DNA of 64,000 nucleotides from Maritalea mediterranea (GCF_021568695.1 NZ_JAKGTI010000001.1:1-64000), one strand, 5' to 3'. Shown: positions 53,929-63,099, numbered from the stretch's first letter. A program made the numbers and translations. The notes: a model not told the origin generated them from the letters alone.

Positions 53929-55194
53929 TTAAGTGTTCATAGAATCAAAGAATTCTGCGTTGGATTTGGTCTGACGCAGCTTATCCAACAAGAATTCGAT
54001 GGAATCCACCGTGCCCATCGGGTTCAGAATGCGGCGCAGGACATACATTTTTTTCAGTGTATCCTTATCGACCAGCAAATCTTCTTTCCGAGTGCCGGAT
54101 TTGGTGATGTCGATCGCCGGGAAGACACGCTTGTCCGCAACCTTACGGTCTAGGATGATCTCGGAGTTACCCGTGCCTTTGAATTCTTCAAAGATCACTT
54201 CATCCATGCGGCTGCCGGTATCAATCAGCGCGGTAGAGATGATGGTCAAAGACCCACCATCTTCGATGTTCCGTGCGGCACCAAAGAAACGTTTGGGACG
54301 TTGAAGGGCGTTGGCATCCACACCACCGGTCAATACTTTACCGGAGGATGGCACGACCGTGTTGTAGGCGCGGCCCAGGCGGGTAATCGAATCCAGCAAA
54401 ATCACCACATCGCGCTTATGCTCGACCAGGCGTTTGGCTTTTTCGATCACCATTTCCGCCACTTGCACGTGCCGGGAAGCAGGCTCGTCAAAGGTTGATG
54501 AAATCACCTCGCCGCGCACAGAGCGTTGCATATCGGTCACTTCTTCCGGCCGCTCATCAATCAGGAGCACGATCAAATAACATTCAGGGTGGTTGGTGGC
54601 GATGGATTGAGCAATATTTTGCAGCAACACGGTTTTACCGGTGCGCGGCGGCGCCACAATCAAGCCCCGCTGGCCTTTGCCCAAGGGCGCGACCAAATCA
54701 ATAATACGCGCGCTTTTATCCTTGCTGGTCGGATCGGCCAGTTCCATATTGAAGCGTTCATCGGGATAAAGCGGCGTCAAATTGTCAAAATTGACTTTGT
54801 GCCGCGCCCGATCCGGCTCTTCAAAATTGATGGAATTGACTTTCAGAAGCGCGAAATAACGTTCGCCATCTTTGGGAGAGCGAATTTGGCCCTCAACCGT
54901 ATCGCCGGTGCGCAAGGAAAAGCGCCGAATTTGCGAGGGGCTGACATAAATATCGTCAGGCCCGGGCAAATAGTTAGCGTCTGGACTGCGCAAAAAGCCG
55001 AACCCGTCGGGCAGCACTTCAACAACGCCTTCCCCGGTAATATCGACATCATTTTCGGCCAATTGTTTGAGGATCGCAAACATCAATTCCTGCTTGCGCA
55101 GGGTGCTTGCATTTTCAACTTCAACTTCTTCGGCAAATGCTAAAAGTTCGGCTGGTGTTTTAGCCTTAAGCTCGCGGAGCTTCATATTCTGCAT
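53929..55194 (-). CDS. rho: Transcription termination factor Rho
   Basis: A 421-residue hexameric RNA helicase. The N-terminal helical domain ([13 protein letters not shown]) and cold-shock-like RNA domain (G-F-G-F-L-R-S) precede the motor with [11 protein letters not shown] and the Q-loop/R-loop blocks. ATG starts at 55194 and 55185 are both possible; the first is kept. A promoter with good -35 and -10 elements lies about 95 bases upstream. Confidence 0.97.
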   Translation of the reverse strand: MQNMKLRELKAKTPAELLAFAEEVEVENASTLRKQELMFAILKQLAENDVDITGEGVVEVLPDGFGFLRSPDANYLPGPDDIYVSPSQIRRFSLRTGDTVEGQIRSPKDGERYFALLKVNSINFEEPDRARHKVNFDNLTPLYPDERFNMELADPTSKDKSARIIDLVAPLGKGQRGLIVAPPRTGKTVLLQNIAQSIATNHPECYLIVLLIDERPEEVTDMQRSVRGEVISSTFDEPASRHVQVAEMVIEKAKRLVEHKRDVVILLDSITRLGRAYNTVVPSSGKVLTGGVDANALQRPKRFFGAARNIEDGGSLTIISTALIDTGSRMDEVIFEEFKGTGNSEIILDRKVADKRVFPAIDITKSGTRKEDLLVDKDTLKKMYVLRRILNPMGTVDSIEFLLDKLRQTKSNAEFFDSMNT

Positions 55195-55289
55195 GAAGGA
55201 CGTATCCTAAGTGTGGGCAGATAAAACTAGGGGTGGGATATTGTGTGCGGAACCGAATTCGTCGAACCCGTTCGCATCAAGTGGATGAG

Positions 55290-55318
55290 CTTATAACTCA
55301 ATTCCAATGACGGTTCAA
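55290..55318 (-). promoter_or_regulatory. Sigma-70 type promoter of rho
   Basis: On the minus strand TTGAAC (55313-55318) and TATAAG (55290-55295) are separated by exactly 17 bases. A start near 55283 would give a leader of about 90 nucleotides before rho, where autoregulation could act. Confidence 0.6.
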
Positions 55319-55344
55319 GAAATCTATTGGCTCAACCAATTTAA

Positions 55345-55770
55345 CTAAAACGGCTTAACCACCACCATAATGACAATAATAATCATCAATAGAGTGGGCA
55401 CTTCATTAATCATGCGAAAGAATTTCGCCGATCTTTCATTTTGATCTTGGGCAAATGCTTTCACCTGTTTGGACAAAAAGCCATGCATGCCCGAAAGCGC
55501 CAGCACCCCGATCAATTTCACCAGAAACCAGCCATCGGTAAAGCTGGCGACCTGATAACCGAGCACAAGCCACAGGCCAAAAATCCAGCTGGCCACCATG
55601 GCCGGTGTCATAATCGCCTTCAGAAGCCGACGTTCCATAATCTTAAAGGTTTCGCTTTGGGCCGAGCCTTTTTCCACATCGGCGTGATAGACCATCAAGC
55701 GAGGCAAATAGAGCATGCCTGCCATCCAGGCGATGATCGAAATAATGTGTAAAGACTTGACCCAAAGCAT
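55345..55770 (-). CDS. hemJ: Protoporphyrinogen oxidase HemJ
   Basis: A 141-residue membrane protein with four hydrophobic segments, the heme-dependent protoporphyrinogen IX oxidase of many alphaproteobacteria. The conserved histidine in the first helix (K-S-L-H-I-I-S) and the M-A-G-M-L-Y-L-P-R-L-M-V-Y-H block are family hallmarks. It lies four bases after hemE, another heme-pathway gene, and before rho. Confidence 0.93.
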   Translation of the reverse strand: MLWVKSLHIISIIAWMAGMLYLPRLMVYHADVEKGSAQSETFKIMERRLLKAIMTPAMVASWIFGLWLVLGYQVASFTDGWFLVKLIGVLALSGMHGFLSKQVKAFAQDQNERSAKFFRMINEVPTLLMIIIVIMVVVKPF

Positions 55771-55774
55771 TTGT

Positions 55775-56809
55775 TTAACCCTTCACCCGGCGCACCAATT
55801 GTTCCACATGCTCAATCGGCGTTTGTGGCACAATGCCATGGCCCAGATTGAAAATATGCGGCGTGTCAGAAAAAGCCTCTAGGATGGCATCTACAGCGCG
55901 ATTCATCTGATCGCCGCCCGCCACCAGCCGGAGGGGGTCCAAATTGCCCTGTACGGTCGCCAGTGGCGCAATATGCTGCTTTGCATAATCAAGCGGCATA
56001 GCATAATCGATCCCTACACTATTTACGCCGGTTTCACGAATATAGCGCGGCACATTCGCTGCCGCCCCGCGGGGGAAGCCAATAATCGGTGCATTGGGGA
56101 TTTCGGCGCGGATCTTGTTGATCAGCTTGACCGTTGGCGCAACCACATAGGTATCAAACGCCACTTCATCCAAATTCAGCGCCCAGCTCTCAAAAATCTG
56201 CACCACATCGGCCCCGGCCTTGAATTGAGCGATCAGATATTTGGCGCTCGCCTCCACCAGCACGTCCATCAGTTCTGCAAAAGCTTCTGGCTGTTGCAGG
56301 GCAAAAAGCCGCGCCGCCGCCTGATCTGGTGAGCCTTTGCCGCCGATCATATAGGTCGCCACGGTCCAGGGCGCACCACAAAACCCAATCAGGGTCTTGT
56401 CGTCATCAATGGTTGAACGCAAACCCGCCACTGTCTCCAACACCGGGTTGAGATGATCCAAGACCTTGTCCACCGACAGCGCCTTCACATCATCCATACC
56501 CTCTAATGGCTCCAGCAAAGGCCCCTCACCGGGTTGGAATTGTACAGATTGTCCAAGCGCATCTGGGATGACCAAAATGTCGGAAAACAGAATGGCGGCA
56601 TCCAGATCAAAGCGACGCAGAGGCTGCAAGGTCACTTCAATTGCCTTTTCCGGCGTATAGCAAAGATCGAGAAAACCCTTGGTGGAGGCACGCACTTCTC
56701 GATATTCTGGCAAATATCGACCAGCCTGCCGCATGATCCACATGGGGGGCACATCAAATTTCTGTCCTAATACACATTGAAGCAATTTGCGGTTGGTCAA
56801 TCGGTCCAC
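55775..56809 (-). CDS. hemE: Uroporphyrinogen decarboxylase HemE
   Basis: A 344-residue enzyme converting uroporphyrinogen III to coproporphyrinogen III. P-P-M-W-I-M-R-Q-A-G-R-Y-L-P-E-Y is the N-terminal signature and G-F-C-G-A-P-W-T-V-A-T-Y the second. It starts with a GTG preceded by AGGGAAAAG. In Caulobacter and relatives the chromosomal origin is next to hemE, as appears to be the case here. It heads the minus-strand hemE-hemJ pair. Confidence 0.97.
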   Translation of the reverse strand: MDRLTNRKLLQCVLGQKFDVPPMWIMRQAGRYLPEYREVRASTKGFLDLCYTPEKAIEVTLQPLRRFDLDAAILFSDILVIPDALGQSVQFQPGEGPLLEPLEGMDDVKALSVDKVLDHLNPVLETVAGLRSTIDDDKTLIGFCGAPWTVATYMIGGKGSPDQAAARLFALQQPEAFAELMDVLVEASAKYLIAQFKAGADVVQIFESWALNLDEVAFDTYVVAPTVKLINKIRAEIPNAPIIGFPRGAAANVPRYIRETGVNSVGIDYAMPLDYAKQHIAPLATVQGNLDPLRLVAGGDQMNRAVDAILEAFSDTPHIFNLGHGIVPQTPIEHVEQLVRRVKG

Positions 56810-56992
56810 CTTTTCCCTATAAATCCAATAGATAAGATATTTATATCTTTCTTCTTTTTCTTCTTATCTGTGTTTTGCAGGAATTCTTTGTTTCCCACAA
56901 CCCTAATCCACATGCGGCACTTGGCCCCGTCCATGTTGATCAAAAAAATATGGCCAATTGCAAAATGTTAATGAAAGGTAAATTTTTCCCGG

Positions 56993-57007
56993 TTAACAAA
57001 GCATTAA
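56993..57007. promoter_or_regulatory. CtrA-type binding site 1 in oriC
   Basis: TTAACAAAGCATTAA is an exact TTAA-N7-TTAA, the CtrA consensus of alphaproteobacteria. A looser copy (TTAA-N7-TAAA) is just to the left at 56968-56982. Confidence 0.7.
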
Positions 57008-57105
57008 TGGTTAAAAATCCATTACTGGATAACGGGTGGAAAAGCTGTGCACAAATCAGGTACAGTTTTGGATAAGGAGTCTTTTGCCCGAAATCCACAT
57101 TTTCC

Positions 57106-57120
57106 TTAAGAACTTTTTAA
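57106..57120. promoter_or_regulatory. CtrA-type binding site 2 in oriC
   Basis: TTAAGAACTTTTTAA is a second exact TTAA-N7-TTAA, 113 bp from the first and just beside the AAATCCACA DnaA box. Confidence 0.7.
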
Positions 57121-57248
57121 CCATGGCAAAAGCTGTGCATGAAATTTGAGCCATCGGTGAAAAAAGTGCTAGAAAATAGCGTTGAGGGTGCGCGGATAGG
57201 CTTGGGGACATTTTGCCCACAGCCTAACGGGGATAACTGGATAAGCAT

Positions 57249-57842
57249 ATGAAAAATAATATCATTCTAGCTTCAGAAAGTCCCTTTCGGGCACAATTGT
57301 TGCGCAATGCAGGGGTAGATTTTGAGACCATCCCCGCCCGTGTGGATGAACGCGCGATTGAACAGGATAACCAGCTTTCCAAACTTGGTCAGGCGGCGCG
57401 CACTGCGCATTTGGCGGCAGCTAAGGCCTTCGCCGTGGCCCGGCAATATCCCGATTGCTTTGTTATTGGTGCCGACCAGACCATTATGCTGGGGCAGACC
57501 GTCTTGCATAAACCGCGCGATGGTGCGCATTTGCGCGAACAGCTAAAGATGATGCGCGGCAAAACCCATCGTCTGGTGAGTGCGGCCGTGATCGCCCAAA
57601 GTAATGAAATTCTGGCGCAAACCAGCCAGACCGTGAAATTGACCATGCGCCAATTCAGCGATGAGGAAATGGAGCATGTGATTGATATTGAGGGCGAAAA
57701 ATTGCTGAAATGCGCTGGCGGCTATCAGTTGGAAGGGGCCAGCGTGCAATTGTTCGAGCAAGTGGACGGCGATTATTTCACCGTTTTGGGCCTCCCCTTG
57801 CTGCCGCTGCTCAAGGCGTTAAGACAGGTAAAGGCGATCTAG
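57249..57842 (+). CDS. maf: Maf family nucleotide pyrophosphatase
   Basis: A 197-residue Maf-like protein, a house-cleaning nucleoside triphosphate pyrophosphatase that removes modified nucleotides. It begins L-A-S-E-S-P-F-R, a variant of the usual L-A-S-x-S-P-R-R, and has G-A-D-Q-T. The substrate class (dTTP/UTP or m7GTP type) is not clear. It leads the maf-aroE-coaE-dnaQ run reading away from the origin. Confidence 0.9.
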   Translation: MKNNIILASESPFRAQLLRNAGVDFETIPARVDERAIEQDNQLSKLGQAARTAHLAAAKAFAVARQYPDCFVIGADQTIMLGQTVLHKPRDGAHLREQLKMMRGKTHRLVSAAVIAQSNEILAQTSQTVKLTMRQFSDEEMEHVIDIEGEKLLKCAGGYQLEGASVQLFEQVDGDYFTVLGLPLLPLLKALRQVKAI

Positions 57843-57855
57843 TCGAAATAGATTT

Positions 57856-58689
57856 ATGACCAAAAAAGCATTTGTCACCGGCAATCCGATCAAACATTCC
57901 AAATCCCCGCGTCTACATGGCGCCTGGCTGCAAAAATACCAGATCGATGGCAGTTATGAGGCTGTGGAAACGGATGAAGCCAGCTTCAAGGATTTGATCG
58001 CGGCCATCCGTGCAGAAGAATGGCAGGGTGGCAATGTCACCCTGCCCCACAAGCAATTGGCCTTCGATCAGTGCGACCAACTCACGCCGACCGCCACAAA
58101 TATTGGCGCAGTGAACACAATCTGGCGGAAAGGCAATCAGATTTGGGGCGACAATACAGACGGTTATGGATTTGTCGCCAATCTCGACCATCAGATCCTA
58201 GGTTGGGATCAAAATAGAGGTGTGGCGATCATTCTGGGCGCCGGCGGGGCCGCCCGCGCCATTCTTTATGCCCTTGTGGAAAAGGGCTATAAAAAGATCT
58301 ATCTGCTCAACCGGACCTTGGCACGCGCTGAACAATTGGCCGCAGAATTTGACGGGACGATTACGCCGCAAACCCTTGATCAATTTAATCAATTGGCGCC
58401 AAATGCAGATTTTGTCGTCAATACCAGCGCCGTTGGCATGCAAGGTAGCCGGTTTGAGAATTTGGATGTGGATAAACTGCCCAAAAGCGCCATTGTCACC
58501 GATATTGTATATACGCCCTTGATGACGCCATTGCTGCAAGATGCCGAAGCGCACGGGCTGAAAATCGCCACTGGCATGGGCATGCTGGTGTTTCAGGCCG
58601 TGCCGGGTTTTGAACGCTGGTTTGGCCAAAAACCGGAGGTGGATCAACAGCTTATGGACAAGATGCTGGCGGAGATTGAACATGGCTGA
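57856..58689 (+). CDS. aroE: Shikimate dehydrogenase AroE
   Basis: A 277-residue NADPH-dependent enzyme of aromatic amino acid synthesis. The shikimate site is G-N-P-I-K-H-S-K-S-P, the catalytic Lys lies in N-V-T-L-P-H-K, and G-A-G-G-A-A-R-A-I-L is the NADP loop. It follows maf by 13 bases and overlaps coaE by eight. Confidence 0.96.
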   Translation: MTKKAFVTGNPIKHSKSPRLHGAWLQKYQIDGSYEAVETDEASFKDLIAAIRAEEWQGGNVTLPHKQLAFDQCDQLTPTATNIGAVNTIWRKGNQIWGDNTDGYGFVANLDHQILGWDQNRGVAIILGAGGAARAILYALVEKGYKKIYLLNRTLARAEQLAAEFDGTITPQTLDQFNQLAPNADFVVNTSAVGMQGSRFENLDVDKLPKSAIVTDIVYTPLMTPLLQDAEAHGLKIATGMGMLVFQAVPGFERWFGQKPEVDQQLMDKMLAEIEHG

Positions 58690-59296
58690 CAACAAACAAA
58701 AACCAGTGGTTCTGGGTCTCACCGGCTCCATCGCCACCGGCAAATCCACGGTCGCCAGGATGTTCGCCAAGCGCGATATCCCGATTTATGACGCCGACAA
58801 AGCCGTACACGAGCTTTATGCGGGCGAAGCGGTGGAAGCCATGCGGGAACTGTTTCCCGACGCCATCATTGACGGCAAAATCGACCGCACTGCCCTCTCC
58901 AAACAGGTAGTGGGCCAGCCGAAAAATCTGGCCAAACTGGAAGCATTGATCCACCCGATGGTGCAAGATAAGATGCATCAATTCCTGGCTCAAGCCGCTG
59001 AAAAAAATGAAAAATTAGCGATTTTAGAAATTCCATTGTTGTTTGAAACCGGCAGATCCTATCCCACAGATTTCATCGCCGTCACCTTCTGCGACCCGGA
59101 CATTCAAAAGCAACGTGCTTTGGCCCGCGACGGCATGAGCGAAGAAAAATTCAACGCCATTGTCGCCCGGCAAATGCCGCAAATGGAAAAGCGTGCCCGC
59201 GCCGACTTTGAAATCGACACCGGCACCAGCCTTGAGGCAACGCAATCGGCTGTGGATGAGATCATCAAGGCTTGTTTGGCGGCCAAAGCCCACTAA
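58682..59296 (+). CDS. coaE: Dephospho-CoA kinase CoaE
   Basis: A 204-residue P-loop kinase for the last step of coenzyme A synthesis. The P-loop G-S-I-A-T-G-K-S-T lies near residues 15-23, with D-A-D-K-A-V-H after it and V-V-G-Q-P-K-N-L-A-K-L-E-A as the lid region. The ATG at 58682 overlaps the end of aroE; an earlier in-frame start inside aroE is rejected. Confidence 0.95.
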   Translation: MADNKQKPVVLGLTGSIATGKSTVARMFAKRDIPIYDADKAVHELYAGEAVEAMRELFPDAIIDGKIDRTALSKQVVGQPKNLAKLEALIHPMVQDKMHQFLAQAAEKNEKLAILEIPLLFETGRSYPTDFIAVTFCDPDIQKQRALARDGMSEEKFNAIVARQMPQMEKRARADFEIDTGTSLEATQSAVDEIIKACLAAKAH

Positions 59297-59332
59297 AATG
59301 CAGGGCAGACTTGCGGTGCGGGAGCCAAATCA

Positions 59333-60028
59333 GTGAAGCGTGAAATTGTCTTGGATACGGAAACCACCGGCCTGAACCCGGCGACGGGCGACCGGCTGGT
59401 GGAAATTGGCTGTGTCGAACTGATCAACCACATTCCCACCGGCCAAAATTTTCACGTTTACTGCAATCCCGAACGCGATATGCCTGAAGAAGCCTTTAAG
59501 GTGCACGGGCTGGGCAATGAGTTTTTGGCCGACAAGCCGCTTTTTAAAGATGTGGCCGACGATTTTCTCGAGTTCATCACTGATTCGGTGCTGGTGATCC
59601 ACAATGCGCCTTTTGATATGGGTTTTTTGCAGGCCGAACTGGAGTGGGCGAAAAAGCCGCGCTTGGAAAATGATGTCATCGACACGGTGATGTTGGCGCG
59701 CAAAAAACACCCCGGCGCCCGGGTCAATCTGGATGCGCTGTGCCGCCATTATGGCATCGACAATACCCGCCGCACCCTGCACGGCGCGCTGCTCGACAGT
59801 GAAATTCTCGCCGAAGTCTATCTGGAATTGCTGGGGGGACGGCAAGTAGGTCTTTCGCTGGCGGCCCAGACCGAAAGCCAGAATGAAGGCATGGCCATTA
59901 AAAAAGAGGCCGCGCGCCAGCGCCCGACCCCTTTACCATCGCGTTTGACCCAAGACCAAATAGAGCGCCACAAACAATATGTGCTTCAAATGAATGAAGA
60001 GGCGCTCTGGGCCAAATATTGGTCGTAA
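59333..60028 (+). CDS. dnaQ: DNA polymerase III epsilon subunit DnaQ
   Basis: A 231-residue DEDDh proofreading exonuclease. D8 and E10 are in L-D-T-E-T-T-G, followed by N-A-P-F-D-M and the H-x-x-x-x-D of H-G-A-L-L-D-S. The C-terminal tail would contact the polymerase subunit. It starts at a GTG with GGGAG nine bases before. It converges on secB with three bases between. Confidence 0.96.
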   Translation: MKREIVLDTETTGLNPATGDRLVEIGCVELINHIPTGQNFHVYCNPERDMPEEAFKVHGLGNEFLADKPLFKDVADDFLEFITDSVLVIHNAPFDMGFLQAELEWAKKPRLENDVIDTVMLARKKHPGARVNLDALCRHYGIDNTRRTLHGALLDSEILAEVYLELLGGRQVGLSLAAQTESQNEGMAIKKEAARQRPTPLPSRLTQDQIERHKQYVLQMNEEALWAKYWS

Positions 60029-60031
60029 AAT

Positions 60032-60535
60032 CTAGTTTGGCTTGGCGTCGCCACCCTGACCATTTTGCTGCTGCTGCTTTGCAGCCGCTTCCAGATTTTG
60101 GCGATAGATCGAAGAAAAATCCACCGGCTCCATCAGAAGTGGTGGGAACCCACCCGTCTGGGTCACGGTTGCCAGCAATTGCCGCGCAAATGGGAAGATC
60201 AGGCGCGGACATTCGATCATCACCAAAGGATGCAGCTGGTTTTCTGGGAAATTCTTGATAGAGAACAACCCGCCATAAACCAATTCAACGCTGAACAACA
60301 CTTTGTTGTCGCGTTCAGCCTTGGCATTAATGGTCAGCTCCACCGCATAAAGCTCGTCCTGCTGCTTTTGGGCGCCCACATTGATCGAAATACCGATTTG
60401 CGGTGCTTCACCGGCGCTCAGCGACGCTGGCGCATTTGGGTTTTCAAAGCTCAGATCTTTAATATATTGCCCAACAATATTGAGCGACGGTGCGGGTTGA
60501 TCCCCGGCGGGTGTTTTCTTTTCTTCTTCGGCCAT
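60032..60535 (-). CDS. secB: Protein-export chaperone SecB
   Basis: A 167-residue chaperone that keeps precursors unfolded and passes them to SecA. Family blocks are Q-Y-I-K-D-L-S-F-E-N-P, the Y-G-G-L-F region and C-P-R-L-I-F-P-F-A-R. I start at the second Met (MAEEEKK, 60535); the first, four codons upstream at 60547, is also possible. The tail is Gln/Gly-rich. Confidence 0.95.
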   Translation of the reverse strand: MAEEEKKTPAGDQPAPSLNIVGQYIKDLSFENPNAPASLSAGEAPQIGISINVGAQKQQDELYAVELTINAKAERDNKVLFSVELVYGGLFSIKNFPENQLHPLVMIECPRLIFPFARQLLATVTQTGGFPPLLMEPVDFSSIYRQNLEAAAKQQQQNGQGGDAKPN

Positions 60536-60619
60536 AGTCCTGCCCATTTTGGTTTAATTTAGTTGACCCTGTGGCTATCACTTTTCAACCGGCACGACAA
60601 GAAGCCAACGACCAAACAG

Positions 60620-61093
60620 CTATCGCTTATCATCCCGCCAATGATCATCTTCCAGATCGATCACATCTTCATCATCCTGACGATGAAATCCGCCGGGCCC
60701 AGGGCCTTGATGATAAGACTGATAGGATGTGGCAGATACCACCTTCACCCGCTTGCGCAACTCCGTAAATAAGTTTTGGCGCACCAGCGGCACAAACAGC
60801 GAAAAGCCTACCGCATCTGTAAAAAAGCCGGGCGTCAGCAACAGCGCCCCGGCGATGGCCAGCATCACGCCGTCCACGATCTCTTGCGCCGGAAACCCAC
60901 CCGCATTGAGCTTATTCTGAATCGAAAACAAAACCGACATGCCCTGTTGTCGCAACAGGATCGAGCCCAAAATCGCGGTAAACACAATGCCGCCCATGGT
61001 CCACCAGAAGCCGATCAGGCCACCAAGCGCCACGAAAATAGCGATTTCAATAATGGGCACCACCACAAACAGGGCAAATAAGATCCGGGACAA
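60620..61093 (-). CDS. fxsA: FxsA family inner membrane protein
   Basis: A 157-residue membrane protein of the FxsA family (in E. coli linked to phage exclusion by F plasmid; function otherwise unknown). It has P-I-I-E-I-A-I-F at the start of helix one and G-A-L-L-L-T-P-G-F-F-T-D-A-V-G-F-S-L-F, the family signature. The start is a TTG at 61091-61093 because AAGGAG lies seven bases before it; earlier in-frame codons lack similarity. The C-terminus is acidic and soluble. Confidence 0.87.
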   Translation of the reverse strand: MSRILFALFVVVPIIEIAIFVALGGLIGFWWTMGGIVFTAILGSILLRQQGMSVLFSIQNKLNAGGFPAQEIVDGVMLAIAGALLLTPGFFTDAVGFSLFVPLVRQNLFTELRKRVKVVSATSYQSYHQGPGPGGFHRQDDEDVIDLEDDHWRDDKR

Positions 61094-61239
61094 GGTCACT
61101 CCTTTTCCGCATTCATGTGACAAAATGACAATTCTTTCGCGAATGACTGGTCTCAATGCTGGCCATTAGCGTATCTTGGCATATATATAGGGAGAAATAA
61201 TGAAATTGCGAGCGCGCATTCGCGCATAATGAGGCAAAT

Positions 61240-61986
61240 ATGCAAGACTTTCTAGATCCAACCACCCTTATCTTCTTGATTATTGCTGTGGTTGTGCTTT
61301 TTCGGTTGCGCTCCGTTTTGGGCACCCGCACCGGCCATGAGCGCCCGCCTTATCAGCGGGACGACAAAAATGAGCAGGACAATGCCCCCCAATCTGAAAG
61401 CGCCCGGGAACAGGATGCTGGCAATGTGATTGACTTGGGCAGGCGCGACCAGAACAGCAGGCCCCAGCTTGACGCGCAAAAACGGCGCTTAAAGATCGAA
61501 GCGGAAATTGACCGCATTGCCGGAAGCCGTGAGAATGTGGCCAAAGGCTTGAAGGAACTGGCAGATCTGGACCGTGATTTTTCCCCCAAACAATTTCTGG
61601 ATGGGGCCATCTCCGCTTATGAAATGATTGTGGTGGCCTTTGCCCAAGGGGACAAAAAGACCCTGAAAATGCTGCTTGACCGGTCCATTTATGATGAGTT
61701 TGAAAAAGCCATCAATGAGCGGGAGGCTCAAGGCCAAACCAACCAATTCACCTTTGTCGGCTTTAAAAATGTCGAGATTGTTGATGTGGAATTTGAAAAC
61801 AAAGATGCGTTGATCACCATCGATTATCGCGCCCAGGTGGTCAGCGCTGTGCGTGACAAGTCTGGCGAAGTGATTGAGGGCGACGTGGATGCCATCGTTG
61901 ACATTGCCGACGAATGGACCTTTGCCCGTCCGATCAAATCACGGGATCCGAATTGGAAGCTGGTCCGCACCGATCAGCTGGACTAA
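61240..61986 (+). CDS. Tim44/TimA family adaptor protein
   Basis: A 248-residue protein with an N-terminal membrane anchor (about residues 7-24), a charged linker and a C-terminal Tim44-like domain beginning near residue 95. The related Caulobacter TimA is an inner membrane protein with a Tim44-like fold; its role is not settled. It is divergent from fxsA and leads the timA-smr-xre group. In other Hyphomicrobiales a murein transglycosylase gene (mltA) often follows; here smr does, four bases later. Confidence 0.88.
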   Translation: MQDFLDPTTLIFLIIAVVVLFRLRSVLGTRTGHERPPYQRDDKNEQDNAPQSESAREQDAGNVIDLGRRDQNSRPQLDAQKRRLKIEAEIDRIAGSRENVAKGLKELADLDRDFSPKQFLDGAISAYEMIVVAFAQGDKKTLKMLLDRSIYDEFEKAINEREAQGQTNQFTFVGFKNVEIVDVEFENKDALITIDYRAQVVSAVRDKSGEVIEGDVDAIVDIADEWTFARPIKSRDPNWKLVRTDQLD

Positions 61987-61989
61987 TCT

Positions 61990-62643
61990 ATGGCGCGGCG
62001 AGGCAAGAAACAGGCGCGCGACCTGGGCGATTGGCATTTATGGACCGAGGTGACAAGGTCCGTCTCGCCGCTTAAGCCGGAAAAGAGGCACTCAGTCCGC
62101 AAAATTACCCCGCCGGAAGCGGGGCATTCTGGACCGAACAACAGCGTGGCCGATAATAAGCAGCGCTTAAAGGCCAGCACAGCTAAACCACCTTCCGGCA
62201 AACGCCAATGGGCGCCGTTGGTGCCACACACAGCGCATCAGCAAGCGACCGCGCAGCCACACATCAATTCGGTCATGCGCGCCCGGGTGAGCGATAAACG
62301 CATTGACCCCAGAACCAAGCGCAAACTCACCCGTGGTCGCATGCCGATTGATGCCACGCTTGATTTGCATGGCATGCGCCAGCACGAAGCCCATGGGGCA
62401 TTGAGCCATTTTGTGGCCAGCGCTTTCGCCCGCGGCCACCGCAATTTGCTGGTGATCACCGGCAAGGGCGTGCGCCGCACGGATTTTGCCCAATTTGAGC
62501 AAAAGGGCGTGTTGCGCTATCGTGTACCCCAATGGTTGGAGGAACCACATTTACGGGGAATGATTGCCGGCATTGAGGGGGCCGGCCAAACACACGGCGG
62601 CGAAGGCGCGCTCTATATTAGGTTGAAACGGAACCCTAAATGA
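61990..62643 (+). CDS. Smr/MutS2-type domain protein
   Basis: A 217-residue protein with a basic, low-complexity N-terminal half and an Smr domain in the C-terminal half (L-D-L-H-G-M-R-Q-H-E-A and V-I-T-G-K-G). Smr domains are endonuclease or nucleic-acid-binding modules; stand-alone members act in ribosome rescue or are unknown. Its stop overlaps the next start by four bases (ATGA). Confidence 0.88.
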   Translation: MARRGKKQARDLGDWHLWTEVTRSVSPLKPEKRHSVRKITPPEAGHSGPNNSVADNKQRLKASTAKPPSGKRQWAPLVPHTAHQQATAQPHINSVMRARVSDKRIDPRTKRKLTRGRMPIDATLDLHGMRQHEAHGALSHFVASAFARGHRNLLVITGKGVRRTDFAQFEQKGVLRYRVPQWLEEPHLRGMIAGIEGAGQTHGGEGALYIRLKRNPK

Positions 62644-63017
62644 CCCCACTCGGTGCAAAAATGCGCCAGATGCGACGTGAACGCAAAATCACACTGAAGC
62701 AGATGGCCACAGATCTGAACGTCTCAAGCGCCTATTTGTCGGCGCTCGAACATGGCCATCGTGGCAAACCAACCTGGTATATGCTGCAACGCATTATCGC
62801 CTATTTTAATGTGATCTGGGACGAAGCTGAGGAATTGCAACGGCTTGCTGAACTGTCTGATCCAAAAATTACAATTGATACAGCAGGACTTGACCCCAAG
62901 GCCACCGAACTGACCAATAAGTTGACACAAAATATCAAATCTTTGGAACCAGATGATTTGCATTTTCTTATTCAAGAGGTGGAACAGCGCGGTGCCCGGG
63001 CCAGAGCCAAGAAATAA
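62640..63017 (+). CDS. XRE family helix-turn-helix regulator
   Basis: A 125-residue regulator with an N-terminal Cro/CI helix-turn-helix (R-E-R-K-I-T-L-K-Q-M-A-T-D-L-N-V-S-S-A-Y-L-S) and a helical tail. The start overlaps smr by four bases, so they are co-translated. Targets are unknown; this timA-smr-xre order is common in the order. Confidence 0.88.
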   Translation: MTPLGAKMRQMRRERKITLKQMATDLNVSSAYLSALEHGHRGKPTWYMLQRIIAYFNVIWDEAEELQRLAELSDPKITIDTAGLDPKATELTNKLTQNIKSLEPDDLHFLIQEVEQRGARARAKK

Positions 63018-63099
63018 TTTCATCCGTATGGCGAAACGCTGCGTAAACTAAAATAGGTCTCTTTTTTAATTCATGGTCCATTGGACCAAAGGTGAGCAT

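Larger units (their letters stand above)
56810..57248. other. Putative chromosomal replication origin (oriC)
   Basis: The hemE-maf gap holds no gene. An AT-rich left part (56821-56872) includes the palindrome AAGATATTTATATCTT and could be the unwinding element. Near-consensus DnaA boxes are TAATCCACA (56904-56912), TTTGGATAA (57067-57075), AAATCCACA (57091-57099) and CTGGATAA at 57025 and 57237. Two CtrA-type sites, a 12-bp direct repeat AAAAGCTGTGCA (57040, 57128), a repeated TTTTGCCC (57082, 57211) and one CcrM site GAGTC (57077-57081) are also present. Flanking genes point away on both sides. Confidence 0.85.
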
